Positions 22,159-35,900 of a DNA stretch of 64,000 nucleotides are shown here, one piece after another. The notes beneath the pieces were generated by a model. The model worked only from the letters and a program-made list of their open reading frames with translations, was not told the origin of the DNA and did not search any database. Where the stretch lies: contig JAWZSP010000004.1 in the NCBI GenBank assembly GCA_034401135.1, positions 3,162,001 through 3,226,000 on the forward strand, in the 5' to 3' direction. Numbering within the stretch: position 1 is the stretch's first letter; every line of letters starts with the position of its first letter. Made by a program: the position numbers and the translations under genes. The DNA comes from Volutella citrinella (lineage: Eukaryota > Ascomycota > Sordariomycetes > Hypocreales > Nectriaceae).

Positions 22159-24182
22159 GGCGGCGGTGCGTGCAGTGATGGTGACGGTGATTTCTTGTTG
22201 GTGATGCTGACGAGGCTGCGAAGCTCTGCAAAAGCTCTGGTTTGGATGCCTTCCCTGAAGTTGGCTCGGGAAAAAAAGGCAGCCAATCCCGGCCGAGCCT
22301 CAACCTCAAGCGTTCAGCCTTGTGCGCTAGTGCTATCTTGGACAGGTTCGATGTGGAGGCTCGGCCAGCCACAGGTTGCGCCACGTCTTTGTCTTCGGCG
22401 CCACTCCAACATTAAGTTGACATGCCAAGTCGAGATCCGTTATGGGGAATATACTCCATACCCCCATCTGCAGTGCGTGGCAGTGTGAACCAGACGTGCC
22501 TTGCATAGGACATGCGTTGTTCCTGCATCCCTCCATCCAGGTACGCAGAGACGACCGTAATTCGACCGCTCAAATATTCGACGGCTGCCATGTTATCGCA
22601 GTTCACCCTTACACAAATCCAGAGCCAATGCGTATTACCCTAGAACAACCTGGAACGGAGCGACAACTCACATGATGTGGGGTGTCACTGCAGGGGGGAG
22701 ACACAAGGAGACGACAAGCAGAACCTGTAATCGGAAATTGGCTCTGAATAATTTTCGCATCGTATTCATCCCGTCCCAAAAAACCATGCACTCTCCAGTG
22801 ACGGAGCCATGTGCTGCGCTGGCACCACTACGGGCACAGGCCACTGGGCGCACAAGCTCCCATCCAAATTGTGTTATCTGGTCCAATATAGCATCGGCGT
22901 TTATAGCACACCCTCACTTATTAGCATAATGGCTGTCCAGATGTACGAGCGGGAACGCTCTTACTTGCATAACTCGTCCCACCGAGGCCAAATGAGGTGC
23001 TGCGTGCATTGCACCATCCGCAGCTGCTCCTCCCGCTCCCCTGGGTCCCCGGTCCGCTGCCAACGCATGTCCGTCCCGCGTGGGATGCATGCATCGCCTA
23101 GTTCAGGGGCCGGAAATGAAGACGTGTGATATAACGGCGAACCAGCGCTGACTGCGTTTGAGCGGTGACGCCCTAGCGTGCATATCAGCATTGCTATCGC
23201 GCAGCAGAGGAAATTGCACCTCTCCACATAACCCTAATAATAAGTGCAGTTAAGGTAGCTTAGGAGCTTGTCGTTGACGTCACCTGCAAGTCTCCCAATA
23301 AGTCTCTCATCATGATGGCAGTCTTGATTAGGGGCGAAGCGATATGTGAAAGAATTTTTTACTTCTTTTTGTGCCCGTTACAACTACCTATACACAGGAC
23401 GGGGGATTCGGAGCCGATCGCTTGATCCTCTGTGGATCTAATCCAGGGTGCAGGTGCAAGTCCATCCCCCAATTAATCCTCCCCATGGGATGGCGTCGGT
23501 GACGCTACATGGCTCTCCGGTTATGTGTCTGCCATCCCTCATCCAAATTGCGAAAGAATTATGCAGATCTCTTCTGCCTTCGCGAAGTCGACGGCCTGCC
23601 TCATCGTACCAGACCGAGGTCAGAGTCCCAAGTCCCTCCGCAAGCTCTCTCGATCAAGTAATTCTTCATCCCTGTCACTCCGATTCGCGGGGTATTCTTT
23701 TCGTCGCGGAAGGCGTCTTTGTGCATTCTCGGTCTTCCCGTATTCCCATCTCGAGGCTGGCCAAGATCTTCCCCTTGTTTCTCTAGTTCCGTAAAGATTC
23801 CTCCGAGGTGACCCCATTTTTATCTTACTGGCACACTCCTTCCTAGCCGAGAGGAAGTCATACAGGGCTTGTAACATGCAAACAGCTGTTGGCGAAGAAA
23901 GGGGGTATGATCCGTATTCCATTTTTTTTTGTGCCGAATGACTTGCTCGAAAATTTTGGTTCGAAGAAAAAAAAGAGGAAAAAAAGCAGTCGCTAAATGC
24001 TGAGACGTAGATGAGAGAGATGGTTCATTCTGTTTGCCACCATGCAATTGATTCAACAAGTGTTAGAATGTCGGTCCAAGGATTGTGTTAATGAGACGAG
24101 GTCCCACTGCGCAGGTAAGAGTAGGCAGTATCGGGACCCGAGGGATCGGGAAGTGTCGTGACAGAAGGCATCACCAATAAAC
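22159..24182. other. Intergenic: cyclophilin promoter and cyclin 3' region
   Basis: About 2 kb. No ORF reads as protein. The right end (23.8-24.18 kb) is AT-richer and probably holds the cyclin 3' UTR. Confidence 0.5.
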
Positions 24183-25435
24183 CTATTGTTGGTTGATACC
24201 GTGCTGGCCCACATACCCGGCGTACGGTTGTACGTGTGCGTATACGGCAGCGTGGTGTTGTTGCGGAGTAGGAGTAACCGGACACCTGGGCGGTAGAGAG
24301 TACGAGTCCTTTGCTAGGTTCTGGTTATTTCCCACCACGCAGTTCCCGTCAGGGGTGATGGGAGGGGTGAGATAGCCGTCGAATCCCATGGCCGCACCAT
24401 GACCCTTCTGGGGAGTGCTGTAAATGTTGGAGTGCTTGGCGACAGGCTCGGTCGGGGGAGAAGGGGGGTTGGCAGTTCGACGAGCGATAGCGGCCTGTTC
24501 CGCCATGAAATCCGCAAGCTTCTGTGAGGCCCGTGACAGGTTAGGAGTCGAGTACTTGCGAGCAAGAGTTGGCGAGGGCTGGTGGAGGTGATGCGACAGC
24601 GTCAGCAGCGTCAGGTTTTCTGTGTGATCCCACTCTCCATCGTTCACCTCGGGCCGGCCGAGGATAGCTCGTGCCAGGGCAAGGGATGACCGAGCCATGG
24701 TCGAAGGCTTTGTTGAGACGAAGTCACGGTGGTAGAGGGCGATCTCGCACAGATAGGCAGCCATATGCTCCACCTCTCGGTCGTCTCCTTCCTCGGCGAC
24801 CATGAGCTGCGAGAAGAAGTCGACGGTAGGGTGGCCGATAGTCCACTCCAGCGTGTTGAGAACGTGCATCTCCATCTGCGTGAACATGCCGGCATCGTAC
24901 AGTCCGCAGCACATGTTGTTCAGCTCGTGGATCTGGGGAACACGATCCTTCTTGTCACCGTATTTGGCAGCGATGAGGAGGGCAGCGCATCCCACCAACT
25001 GGTAGTGCTGCTTGTAGACGACTCGCTTGGAGCAGTATCGATCCAGGAGGTTCACTGTGAGGAAGAGCGTCTCGGGTAGGAGGGCGAAGGCGGCGTGGGC
25101 CTCGATCAAGAAGTCGATAAGGTACGGGCGCATAAACCACTGAATCTCACGCTGCATGTCGATGAGGGACGCATCGGGGAGGGTTTCGGTCTGAAGACGG
25201 TTAGCATCACAACGGACCAAGCCGAGTTTGACGAGACATGACTAACCTCCATGTGTCGCATGTGTTGCATGATATCCTCCAAGTACTCCTCACCAGCGAG
25301 CCGTGATAGCTCGCCAGCGATGATATCTTGACGGTGTCGGGCAATCATCTTGGCGGCGTCCCGAGGGTTCATTCGAGGGAGCTGGAAGTCGTCAGACTCC
25401 ACGAAGTAGGTGTCGTCGGCTTGGTGGTAGGCCAT
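24183..25435 (-). CDS. cln1: G1/S cyclin (Cln/Puc1-like)
   Basis: A regulatory subunit for the cell-cycle kinase Cdc28/Cdk1 at G1 and G1/S. Exons are 25247-25435 and 24183-25190, 398 aa; the 56-nt intron has donor GTTAGT and branch GCTAAC. The cyclin box begins after the splice with MQREIQWFMRPYLIDFLIEAH and continues through LFLTVNLLDRYCSKR and QLVGCAALLIAAKYGD, holding the conserved Arg, Lys and Asp of the fold. A second cyclin fold follows to about residue 235. The C-terminal tail is disordered, with several Ser/Thr-Pro sites (YSTPNLSR, YSTPQKGH, LTPPITPDG, CPVTPTPQ) and a Pro/Ser-rich stretch, fitting Cdk phosphorylation and rapid turnover as in Cln-type cyclins. Filamentous fungi usually have one such gene. 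Confidence 0.92.
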
Positions 25436-26900
25436 GCTGGGCAACGTGACTGGCAATTCGGATCGGTGTCGAATTATGGGTTGGATGTGGTGGCTTGATG
25501 TCAATGAGTGACTTGGCAAGGTTCCCCAGGAATCTTCGGTCGGAGACGTTGAATGAGTGATTGAGCTCGGCGTGTGTATGAAGGAGTGATGCACACCGAG
25601 GAATTAGGTTATTAAGATATTAAAGAGCGTGGTGAAGATTAACGAAAAGAGTGACCGTGGCTGGTAAAAGGAGCCAAGAGCATGAAGACTGTGAATTGCT
25701 GGAGTCAAGGAAAGGGATTGGAAAGGGGGTCGTTTAAAGACGAGGTCGACTCAAGGGCTCTGCAACGGGAGACGGGTCAGCATGGGTTTCCATTGCCGAC
25801 GAGATCGGGTGGCGTCGAGACAGGCGGCTAGAAAGCTCCGAGGGTTGGCCCATGGTCGATTTGGAGCGGCATCCCTTCGGTAGTGGGAGAATGCTGGCAC
25901 GAAGAGCTCGCGACCATTGGCACGGGAGGGGAGGTTGACTGGGTTGGAGGGAGGGACGTACCAATACGGCTGGGTAAGGGGCCAAAGGCAGCCGCAAGTG
26001 AGACAAGGTCCTGGGATCGGGTGGGAACAACGAGCTAACGTCTCCCACGGAGCAATCTTCAGGATCCAAAGTCGAGTGCGGTGGTGAAGGCTGCGGTATG
26101 CAGAAGGGGGACCCTCGGCATGTAGCTGAAAGGAGATTAGATTCGCTGTCGTAACCTAATCTCGGGGGATATCTGCAGCGACATACCTTCCTCACACTTG
26201 AGCACTGAGCTGTACAGGCCACGGCGTCGATGACGGCGAGGGACCTGGTTTGGTTGGTTTGTTGGTTCGTCGTGGTGGTTGTTCGCTTGCAGAGGTGCAA
26301 ATCTCGAATCCTCCAGAGATTTGACAGACCACTTGATTTTCGCAGACTCGACCGCACAGCTAGCAGGTAGTGATACCGGACTAGAGTGATGCCCCCGTAG
26401 ACCAGTCTCGGGAAGGGCAGTTCGTCGGTTTCGACTGAAGGGAGCGGAGCCCGTCAATTGGCGGCGTCGGGAGGGAGTGGGAGGGGACTGGAATTCCTGA
26501 CTGGCGACAGAGGAATTCTAGAGTCGAGGAGGTGCTGGAGAGGGGAGGACACCGAGAGGGCGAGTAGGAGGGTAGCCGAGTGAAATACCAGTCAAGGTCT
26601 TTCTGATTCACTTTTGAGAGGCCGTTCCTTCGAGGTGTCGTCTCACAGCTGGGTCCGAGCCTGATAAAGAGGGCTGGCTGGGTGATGGAGAGGGAGAGAT
26701 GTGAGCGGATGCCCTGTGGTGAGATTCTCCTAGTCCCAAGATCGTCAACAACCTGCAGTAGGGTCAGGATAAGACGGAATGGAGAAGAGGGAATGAATGG
26801 ATAGGGAAAGAAGGAGAGGAAGGGGAGGAGGAGGAAGCGGATGGGAGGTAGGAGGAGGATGGAGAAGAGGGAAAAGGACTGGGTGAGAGGCCCACGAGTA
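25436..26900 (-). promoter_or_regulatory. Long cyclin leader region with a 5' UTR intron and a short upstream ORF
   Basis: Upstream of the cyclin ATG, the minus strand carries a well-formed intron at 26126-26186 (61 nt, donor GTATGT, TCTAAT branch, acceptor CTTTCAG). This implies that transcription starts beyond 26186, with a leader of more than 700 nt. In the spliced leader, a 20-codon ORF begins five bases after the acceptor (26121 down to 26059). Between about 26.77 and 26.90 kb the minus strand is strongly CT-rich (TCCTCC and TCTTCC runs), a likely core-promoter tract. The longer ORF called across 25734-26357 reads through the intron and is probably not a protein. Confidence 0.5.
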
Positions 26901-26942
26901 GTTTTAACGGAGTGGATGGGCTCGAGCTCTGTCGCCGGTGCA

Positions 26943-26966
26943 CTGGCTGGCTGGCTGGCTGGCTGG
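26943..26966 (+). repeat. (CTGG)6 microsatellite
   Basis: Six perfect CTGG units, upstream of the cyclin gene. They are the inverted counterpart of the AGCC run 275 bases to the right. Confidence 0.9.
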
Positions 26967-29900
26967 AGCTGGGCCCTCCGCCAACAGAGGTACCTGCTAA
27001 GGTACGCCGATGGGTTGGTGCTGCGGGTGCAGGCGCGGGTGCGGATGCAGTGGGTGGTCCGCTTCCTGGGCGGAACCTGGCAGACGGGCTGCGGCAACCC
27101 GGGCGGGAGGTACCTCGTGGGTGAGCCGCCGGTGTGCCAGGTACTTCGAACGCGCCCCTGCCAGGAGGCCCTGCCCCAGCGTCATCCACCAGGAGGAGCG
27201 CGACGAGGAGCCAGAGCCAGGGCCTGGCTCACTCCATCACAGCCAGCCAGCCAGCCAGCCAGTGGCCACCCACTGGGTAAGCCTGCTTCGGGCTGCGCTG
27301 CGCTACTCTACGTACCTTGTCCCCATCGCCGGGGAGGGAAGCAGAGGAGAGGGGGGAGGCTGGGCTTAGGTGGTGCTTGGTGCTTGGTGCTAGGGGGCTT
27401 GGGGGTACGTAACTGGACAAGAGCGCGACGGGCATGGGGGTAGGGCGCAGGGGGGCGTGCCATGGACAGCACTGTACTTACCTCGAGGGGCGCTATTATA
27501 CGTGCCTATGCGTGTGTGCTAGTTTGTGCCAATTGTGTCGTGTCGTAGCGTGTTTCTGTCTCTCGGCTGGGGAAATTCGCTGCCAGCAGGGCAGGGATCC
27601 GCGTGCGCGCGGATGGAGCTTGCAGAGATGGAGATCGGGCTCGGGCACGAGGTGATGAGGTAAGGCAGGGCGGGTGGACGACGACGGACGACCCGTCGAG
27701 GCGAGGTCTCTACTGCTGCCGATTCCGAAATTCCCGTCGGGGAGGACGGGGCGCCGGTTGAGGGATGGGTGAGAAACGTTTGAGGCGGTTACATTGACAG
27801 TTGAGGACGGGGCGTTTATATGGGCAGGTGCGGGCGAGAGCCTCAGAGCCGGCTTAGAAGGGTATCAGATGCAGTTGCGCCGCTCGCTGCCTGCTGTTGT
27901 GCTTGGATGGCACTGCTTCACGCACAGCTGGCGGAACAGCCGAAAGGCCTTTCTTATGAGGTGATATATTCCTCAACTTGGCTCACATCTTCGGCATCCT
28001 AGGCCGCCAAACATGCCCGCCCGAGACCCGTGCTTTATTTGTTGACCTAGCCCTTGTGGTGGCCATGACACAAGACCAGATTTGTTTGTTTGGGCCTTGT
28101 GTTGCAGGGCCGCCGATGAATGGCCTCAACTTGGGGGCGGCCGCAGGCGGCCTATTGTTCAGAAGGCGAGCTTTTCTGTGCACATCAATGGACAGGCGAG
28201 TTCTCATGTGGCCACCCATTCCAATCATCTGCCCAGCTTTTCACTTTCTATTGAGCCATTGCATACGCATTACGCCCCGAGCCGGCAGTGCACCGCACAG
28301 GCGGACAGGCAGACGCTACGCCAGCCAGCCGGAATGGTAATTATGGATTGACAACCCAACGCAACACCAACTTACTTCGTCCGGATAACGATATAGGGAC
28401 ACGATGCGGTCACAGCGCCCGCTCTAATGAATGGCTCTGTGTGCTAGACCAGCGAGGCCATGGCGCGACGCACCCTCCACAACACCAAGGGATCCATTCC
28501 CGTCCCGGGACCTTACCTATAACACTCGCTGAGTTTACGCTACCAGCGCTCAGCTGCTTGCCCAGCCTGGCATTGCTGCCGCTGCTCAGCGGGATCACAT
28601 ACGACAACCTGTCGCACGCACCTCTTGGCTGTCCGCCCTTGTTGCCACGGGCGGGCCGACGGTCGAGCAGGACAGTTTCTGATGAATCAATTCATCAATC
28701 AGCCAGAGCATCATTGTCCGCCTCCACTAGCCGAGTTTCTGTAGGGACCACCGCCCGGCGTGATTTAGTCGATGGAGCAAGATCCAACAATGTCCGTTCG
28801 TGCATCGGTGGGAAAGCCTGGTCTCAGCGACTCTCTGAGCCGTCTCTGAAGAAAAGCAAGGCTTGTCAAGGAAAAAGAAAAGAAAAGCAAAACTGCCAGC
28901 CTTTCTGGCATGGGTTCCCTTTGTTGCGATGCTCCACGCAGCTGCAGTCTGACGGAGCGCCCAGACACGTCCCAGCCTAGTGATGCTCATGGATAAAAGA
29001 ACTGGCCCGCTGCTCAGACGTGTAGCAGTGCCAATTACCACACTGCTGTGCAGACGGGATCTTCATAAGTCAGCCTATACGCAACGTATAATGGCTAATC
29101 TAGCAAATGGCCGGCTGTGTCAACCAACGCAAAGCGGCCGAGACTCGAATTTCGCGTTTCGGGCAACGCTGGGCTTATGGAATCCATGGCTCGGTTGGTG
29201 GTCGTTGTCGATCCATCTAGCGGACACTTTTCGGTTCGCTGGGCGGGCAGCCTATGATAGGCGCTGGGCTGGCCTCGAACAGGCCTTCGAGGCCCGGAGC
29301 GACGGTCCCGTCGTCATCCGTCACGCAACCTCCCCGACTTGGATGGCAGATCCCGGCTCAGCCAATCAAGCGACGCGGCCGCATCTTTTGAAGCCAATTA
29401 ATCATGCGGGTCATGATGAGCTCCTCGCTCGCCTGGCCATCCACCCCGCTGCCCGTCGCTCGCCAGGTCAGCATCCGTTGACCACTTGGCGGCCACTAGA
29501 CCAGTCTGGCCTCCGAAGCCTCGGCCACCACAGGAGGGCCGCCAGTGCCGTCACAGCAGGCGTCGTCGGTGTCCTGTCGCTACTACACGCTAGAGTTCTA
29601 CGCTTGGGCTGATGGCTCAGGGGCGGGGACGGCCGTGCCACAGACGGTCGCCAGTCGTGAGACGTCCTCAGCTCCATCCTTGAATCTCGACTGAGGCCGA
29701 GGGACAGACCGGGTGAAAGACAAAACGCGAGCCAGTCATCAGCTCCTCGCGCGCGTGTGTTGAAGGTGCATCTTAATCATGTTTGCAAAGGGCAAATCCG
29801 TACACCGACAGCAGTGCTATTGGAAGCCGGGCCGCCCAGAGTGAGCCACCCCACCAGCAGGATAAGCGTCAGCTCTTCCCCCCAAGCCTCGCTGGCTGCA

Positions 29901-32900
29901 TTCGGCCACCCCTATCACGGAGATGTAGGGCTGTCCAGGCTGGAGACCTGACGTCTGGGTCCTCATTGGCTTCGGACGGGAAGATCCTCCTTTCCCTTGC
30001 TTGGAGTAATTATTCAGCAATGGGCGTGTCCTCACTGTCTTCTCATCAAAGTGCAGCCACGGTAAATGTTGCGGTGTGCAATGTAATCTGGTGATGCTAA
30101 TAATGGCAGGCCTTGGATTATCCCAGCGACGGCTTCCTTGTTTGATTGATGGAGCGCCTTGCATCCGACGCCAGTAATTATCGCTGCGCTATCGCCGTTG
30201 GGGAAGCCCAAACTTCTCCAGTAATTACTACCTGCATCTCGCGCCAAGGTCATCACCAACGGGGGCCTCTCCCGTGCATCTGGCATCTGGCTTTCAAGGA
30301 TGTTTCTGCAGAGGCGTCACCTTTAACCTGTCGAAGGCTGCAGCCTCACAACGCTCCAACTTCCAGGTGTTGCGCCTCAAAAGCATCGGCTTATTGGTTT
30401 TCGCTGGGGAATCGGCCGATGCTCATTTCCTTTCCATGCTGACTCTCAGCCGCTTCCTTTCGCTACTGCAAGGATATACCCGCAAGGAGTTCCAAGACTT
30501 GGCCAAAGTGGGTATCCGTTGATGACTAAGGTACGAGCAACAAAAGGAACCTCGTGTATGTGTATAAAAGTACTTAGTACTACGTGTGCAAACTGGACAA
30601 ACAACGACAAGCTGTTTGGCATCTGAAATCCTATAATTGAGGAATGACGCAAGGGATTGTTCTGGAAAACGCCATTATAACAAAGGCTTATGGGCATAAT
30701 TAATTTCAGCATTGGGCACGGGTTGACATAGTACACTAGCACTTATTTGGGCACGATTTGGGATATTTCAATGCTATGGGGCGTTAGCATAAAGCAATTG
30801 TGCAGAACAACGCCGATGACGCACCTTCCAAGTGGATTCAAACGTCTCGCACCTACTGCGTATGAATGCACCAATAATCAGATTTATATTGATCGACTCG
30901 TATAATCACTTGATTGTCCTGTTGATGGATTCAGGAACAGTGTCACCCACTCTGTAGGCCCCGACACCTTGCAGACGCCATTGCCCTGACTCTCGGCGCT
31001 GCTTCAGAATCTTCCAAACCGAGCCCTTTGTTTTCTCGTTCAGTTTGATCCTAAACAGCGTCTCAGCTGCGTGTGCGAGTGCCACGGATGCAGATCCCAA
31101 AACCAAGGACCGTCAGAGTCTGACTCTCTGCCCGGCCCCACGGCGCCTTTCTGGAACGAGGTCTGAGGCGAATGACCGTCGGGTTGGCGGACATCTGCAA
31201 TGGCAAAGCAGTCGTCAAACACGGTGTCTATTTGGGAAGAGGCGTCCGCCCAGCACACGCGAGCACACGCGAGCATGCTGCACACGACCACGAAATCCCA
31301 GTAGTGCTGGTCATACAGTAGACGCGCCGGCCGCACCCCCCGCGTCTTGGAGTGCTCAACGCGCCGTTCTGGCGTTGCTGCACAAGGTTGCCCAATAAGG
31401 CGGCGTCTTTGCCCACTTGCGAGCCTGGTCAGCGCATACCAAGCACCCCGGCCCCAGGTGGCTGGGCGAACGAGAGTGGGAGTGTGAGGATGGTGGGAGC
31501 CAGACCAAACGCTTAGCGGCCGGCCCCATGCCTTCCCAGCGGGGAGGGGCAAGGAAAAAAAACCTTCGTCGACGCGACGACAAACCACCGCCGCAATGGA
31601 TCATGACCATGACCTAGATGAGTATGGAGCTCCACTGTAAGCCGGCATGAAGGAAATTGGAAATCCCACTCCCGAGGAAAGAGGGCATCGCTCTAACGAT
31701 AGGCAAACAACAACCTAAGCCGTTCCGGACAACAGATATGATATTCGATAGTGTCCTCACGATGGGGGCTCTATTGAGCGGATAGCCACGCCACATCTCT
31801 GCCGTCATCGCTGATCTCAGTGTAGGGCTTCATTCTGTCACCTCCGGACTGCGCTGTCGTATCCTACTTCTCACATGCTTCCGGCTCCGCAGCCTGCCAA
31901 GTCAAGTAACGCACCAAGTTGTGAGGGGCAGCCTAGGAATAGCGACTAGGGACCCCTGGCGATTCCCGGCGCCGCGAGCAAGATACCGATCTCTGGATCA
32001 AGGCCTTCTTCAAGCAGGAGAGGAGGGAGACAGTTGGGATCTCAGACCCGGGGTGCGATCTCATTGTAATTATCCTGCCACAAACCCTCTGTGCTCCCAT
32101 TGCTTTGTTCGGGCTTACGATCGGGTGGCTGTTGAAACTCGCTGTGCAGGGCTTCAGTGCCTGACCCTTCGGCTATTTTTTTTTAGCACCAACTGGCGGG
32201 TTAATGAGGAACTCTAGGACGCATTGGATGCTAATACGACCTATTGCCTGTCTCAGGCGACTTAGCCCGGCGCCGCCACACAGATCATCTGTCTACAATC
32301 TGCCTGCCAGCACCAGAAACACATGGACCAAACTCTGTTCTCTGCTCCGTGCCATTTGCCATTTGCCCGCAAAGGCCGAGAGCGGTCCTTTGGGATTGAT
32401 CAACTGGTGGCGGCTGTGTATTGAGAATGCATCTACCTCGGGATGCGCTTGGTTCATCCAACTGCTTGGCAGGCAAGGGCTGGAGTCACAAGGACAAGGG
32501 GGGGTGTTCAAACCCCAGAGTTCCCAAATGGGAGTATTCCTCATCGGCGACCTGGGCCGGGCTCCTTCAGTGGGTTTGTTCGCCTGGCTGCTGGCCTGTT
32601 GAAGCCATGCACAAGGCGTCACGCCCGGAGCCTGTGACACTGTAGGTCGCGAGCCACAAGTGGTATAATTATCGACCGTAGTCCTCTTGCAAGGGGCCCC
32701 ATTTTGCGGCCCAAGGCGTGCCTCAGGATGACCTACATTCATCAATGCGCATCAAGGGTTTGTCTGTTTGAGCTGGGTTGTCGTACGCAATTCCTCACTT
32801 GCACTGAACAGCTGCGCCGAGCATGGTCCACGTCGTCTCGACAGGGCCCAGTTGGTTCCTGCTCGCACCAACCATCGTACCATTCAGGCGTATGGCGCTC

Positions 32901-35900
32901 CGGCGATGCACTGGCCCGGTGATGGACAGGAGAACCCAGTTTCCGTAACCATCAACGCTCGGAGTTGTTCCCAGGAAGCTAGACAACTCTAGATAACTCC
33001 ACTCTGCCGGGCGCACCGCAACGTACGGTCTCGCTTCGACAATGGCGCTGCACATAAGACTCCGCCAAGATGATGGACCACAGAAATGATTGCTGAATGC
33101 ACATCGACTTCGGCATTACCAATCCGGCTGGCCTCAATCAAGGAGTGTGTGACGTAAAGCGCATGTTGGAGTGGAACGGCGAGTAATGCTGCCTGGCGTA
33201 GATTGCTGCCTCTCGTGGAGTCGCCTTGTCTGTGGCCCCGTTGTATGCGCTACGCTTTGCCATCCGTTGCTGCCGTTAGCATTGTGCTAGCGTACTTCGT
33301 GCGTACCCGTAGGCTGTTATAGTGCTGCCCCGCATCCGTGGTCCCTGCCGACTAGGGGCCATTTCATCCGTGGATTCTGAATAGAGCATGGAGGGCTGCC
33401 CATGCCCAGTGGCGAAGCCGTCCAGTGGCTATTACGTTGAGCCAAGTGTTCAATTCTCCAGCACCCCGCACGACATGGGCCAGCGCGCCATTTGGTTTGC
33501 CTTGATCAGTGAATAATGCTGCCACGACTGGTCGAGCGACGCATTTTGTACAACGTGATGGAGCTGGATAAGGAGCCACAAAGTGCACAATGCTGACGAC
33601 CTGCAGAGCCGCAATTATCCGCCATGTGCACATATGATTTCTGTCTCATTAGTTTGTTTGTGCCATGTTCTCCGTACTATAGGTACGTAGTGGTCTCTCT
33701 AGGTTCCGTGTTTGCTCAGTAATTTGCCATGATGCCTGCCCTGCTCCAACATCCAATGTCTGGGCGCCTTCTTCCTTGCGCTGCACGCGCGCTTATGGGG
33801 ACCTAGTCACCCAGGTCGCGAAACGGCAAACGTGCATTAAGCTTGCAGGAGTAGTGTTTTCACATTGTCGAATAGAGTTCCAGCCTGTTCCAGCCATGGT
33901 GCAAGCACTTTAGAGGCCGGAAAGACATGGCCATCTCGAGCGGATGACTTCCCCTGATTCAGGACAAAACAATATAATTAGTTGGAGGCTCTTGCTACAC
34001 ATGCTGCTCCCTTGCCTTGACTCCTGCTGCCACTCTTCCCAGGGGAACGAGACAAGTAAGCCGGAGACTGCGGTGCAATGGCTGCGCTGTCAGATTTCTT
34101 CTGACGCATGCAGCGGCCCTTGCCTCGCTGGGCGCACCCACCGCTTCCACTGCCACTGCCACTGCCACGTCTAATGCATCCCAACCTCAACTCCCAACCC
34201 CCGTCGATTGAATTGTCTCCCATTGTTTTCCGGCGGTCAGAACAGCCCCAGAGGCGCGCAGTCGTGTTCAACACCCCTCGCGTTGCCTCTTGCCCGCGTA
34301 TATATGGGGTTGCCGACTGCAAGACGCGTGACCAGCCTACCAGTCAGGCAAGGTGTGAGGGGAAATGGCACAAGTTCCGACGCCATGAGGTTGGCCGACA
34401 TGGAGTTTTACCCTGTTTGTCTCTCAAGGGTCCTCCGCCGTCGCGTGCCTAATTAAGGCCAACTCCGCCTGCCTGCTGGTCGCCAGACTGCAGTCGCCAC
34501 GCCTTCCAAACTTCGCGAGACAGGGACCGGCCGTCCGAGCTATTAGCCTGTGACTTGAGCTGATTCGGGCGCGCGGTGGCGTGCCATGGATGGGTCATCC
34601 TGGATCCGCCACGGACCTAGGCGAGGATGGGAGCAGACGCCCCTCCGCGGGATCGTAGACAGCTTTGCTGCCGTTGGACCACCAAGCCTGCCGAGCACCG
34701 CCGAGCCCCATTGCCAGCACCCGACGATGCCACAAGAGTGGTCCAGCGTGGGTTTGTTCCCGCACCCGGCCCGCGACGATTCCTCAACGCCCCTCCGCGA
34801 AAACTGGACGGTGGAGCAGTACCCGAGGGAACAACCTCGTCCCCAACCCAACTTGCGGCTCAATGCACAAAACTGACGCGGGTGCACGTGCCCGGTCCTG
34901 ATCAAGATGACGCTAAGCGCGCTGGACGTTCCAGAAAGCTTCCGGTCAGTGGGGCAATCAGGTTGGTGGCACGCGGCAACCGGGCGCCAGCGCGGGTCTC
35001 CGATCATAAGCGCCATCAGCTAACCATATTGGGACTGGCGCATGCTCCCCGCCACCACAGCCGCCGGATCACCCGCCACACCCATGGAAAGCGTGGCACG
35101 TAATGCCGTCCATTTTAGTCTTGTGCAGCTCTCGACTGACGGTTGTGCTAATGCAGCGAGATGCTTTACTTGAAGCCACTCAGTGGACACGCCCCAGCAG
35201 GCCCCGAATGCTTGACTCCATTGCTCGTTTCACCCCGGCGACGGCTGGCTGGCCCCAACTGCCCCATGTCGCTTGCTACGGCAGACCATCAATCCTCCTA
35301 TGAAAGGGTGAGAAAGAGAAAAAAAAAAACGAGCAGCCCACTCCGTCGCGCTTCTACTGCAACGCAGTCCCATCGTTAAGGTACAAAGTGAGGGGACTAT
35401 CCCGACCTACCAATTTTCCTCAACGCGAAAATAAAAATTTTTCTACTCCTTCCCCTCACTTCCTGAGACTTCCTTCCTCGGCCGGAAACAAGCGTTTCCT
35501 GGTGAATACCCAAACGTTGGCAATGGTCGGTACTTTGGTTGGGTACGACGACCCAGCTCTGCCTGTGTGAACCACGTCCTTGAATCACCAGGCCCAGCGC
35601 AACGTAAGGTTCGCTCGCACCGACACTTGGGTGACCACCCTCACCAGGCCAACAGAGATTACTCAAGGATGACAACTCCAGGGTTCGGCTGGGATCTGTT
35701 CAAGTTGCAGAGCCGTGATGGCCTCATCTCGCCTTGCAGGGATATATTTCTGGCGTCAAATTGGATGCCAACCCATTGACGTTACACGAACGATCCATCG
35801 GACCCGGACCCCAACTCTAGCCAAGGCTGCCTCCACGAATACCTGGTGAGCCTTCGGTAGCCTTCCGTTGGCTGGGTGTTATCACACTGGTCGTCGTCCC

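Noticed and set aside
25734..26357. 207-codon ORF upstream of the cyclin
   Set aside because: It reads through a consensus intron (26126-26186) and lies in the likely cyclin leader.
28980..29612. 210-codon ORF in the gene-free stretch
   Set aside because: Composition typical of chance translation (Arg, His, Ser), no domain.
34543..35103. Overlapping ORFs of about 157 codons on both strands
   Set aside because: Mutually antisense and domain-free; neither has coding-like codon use.
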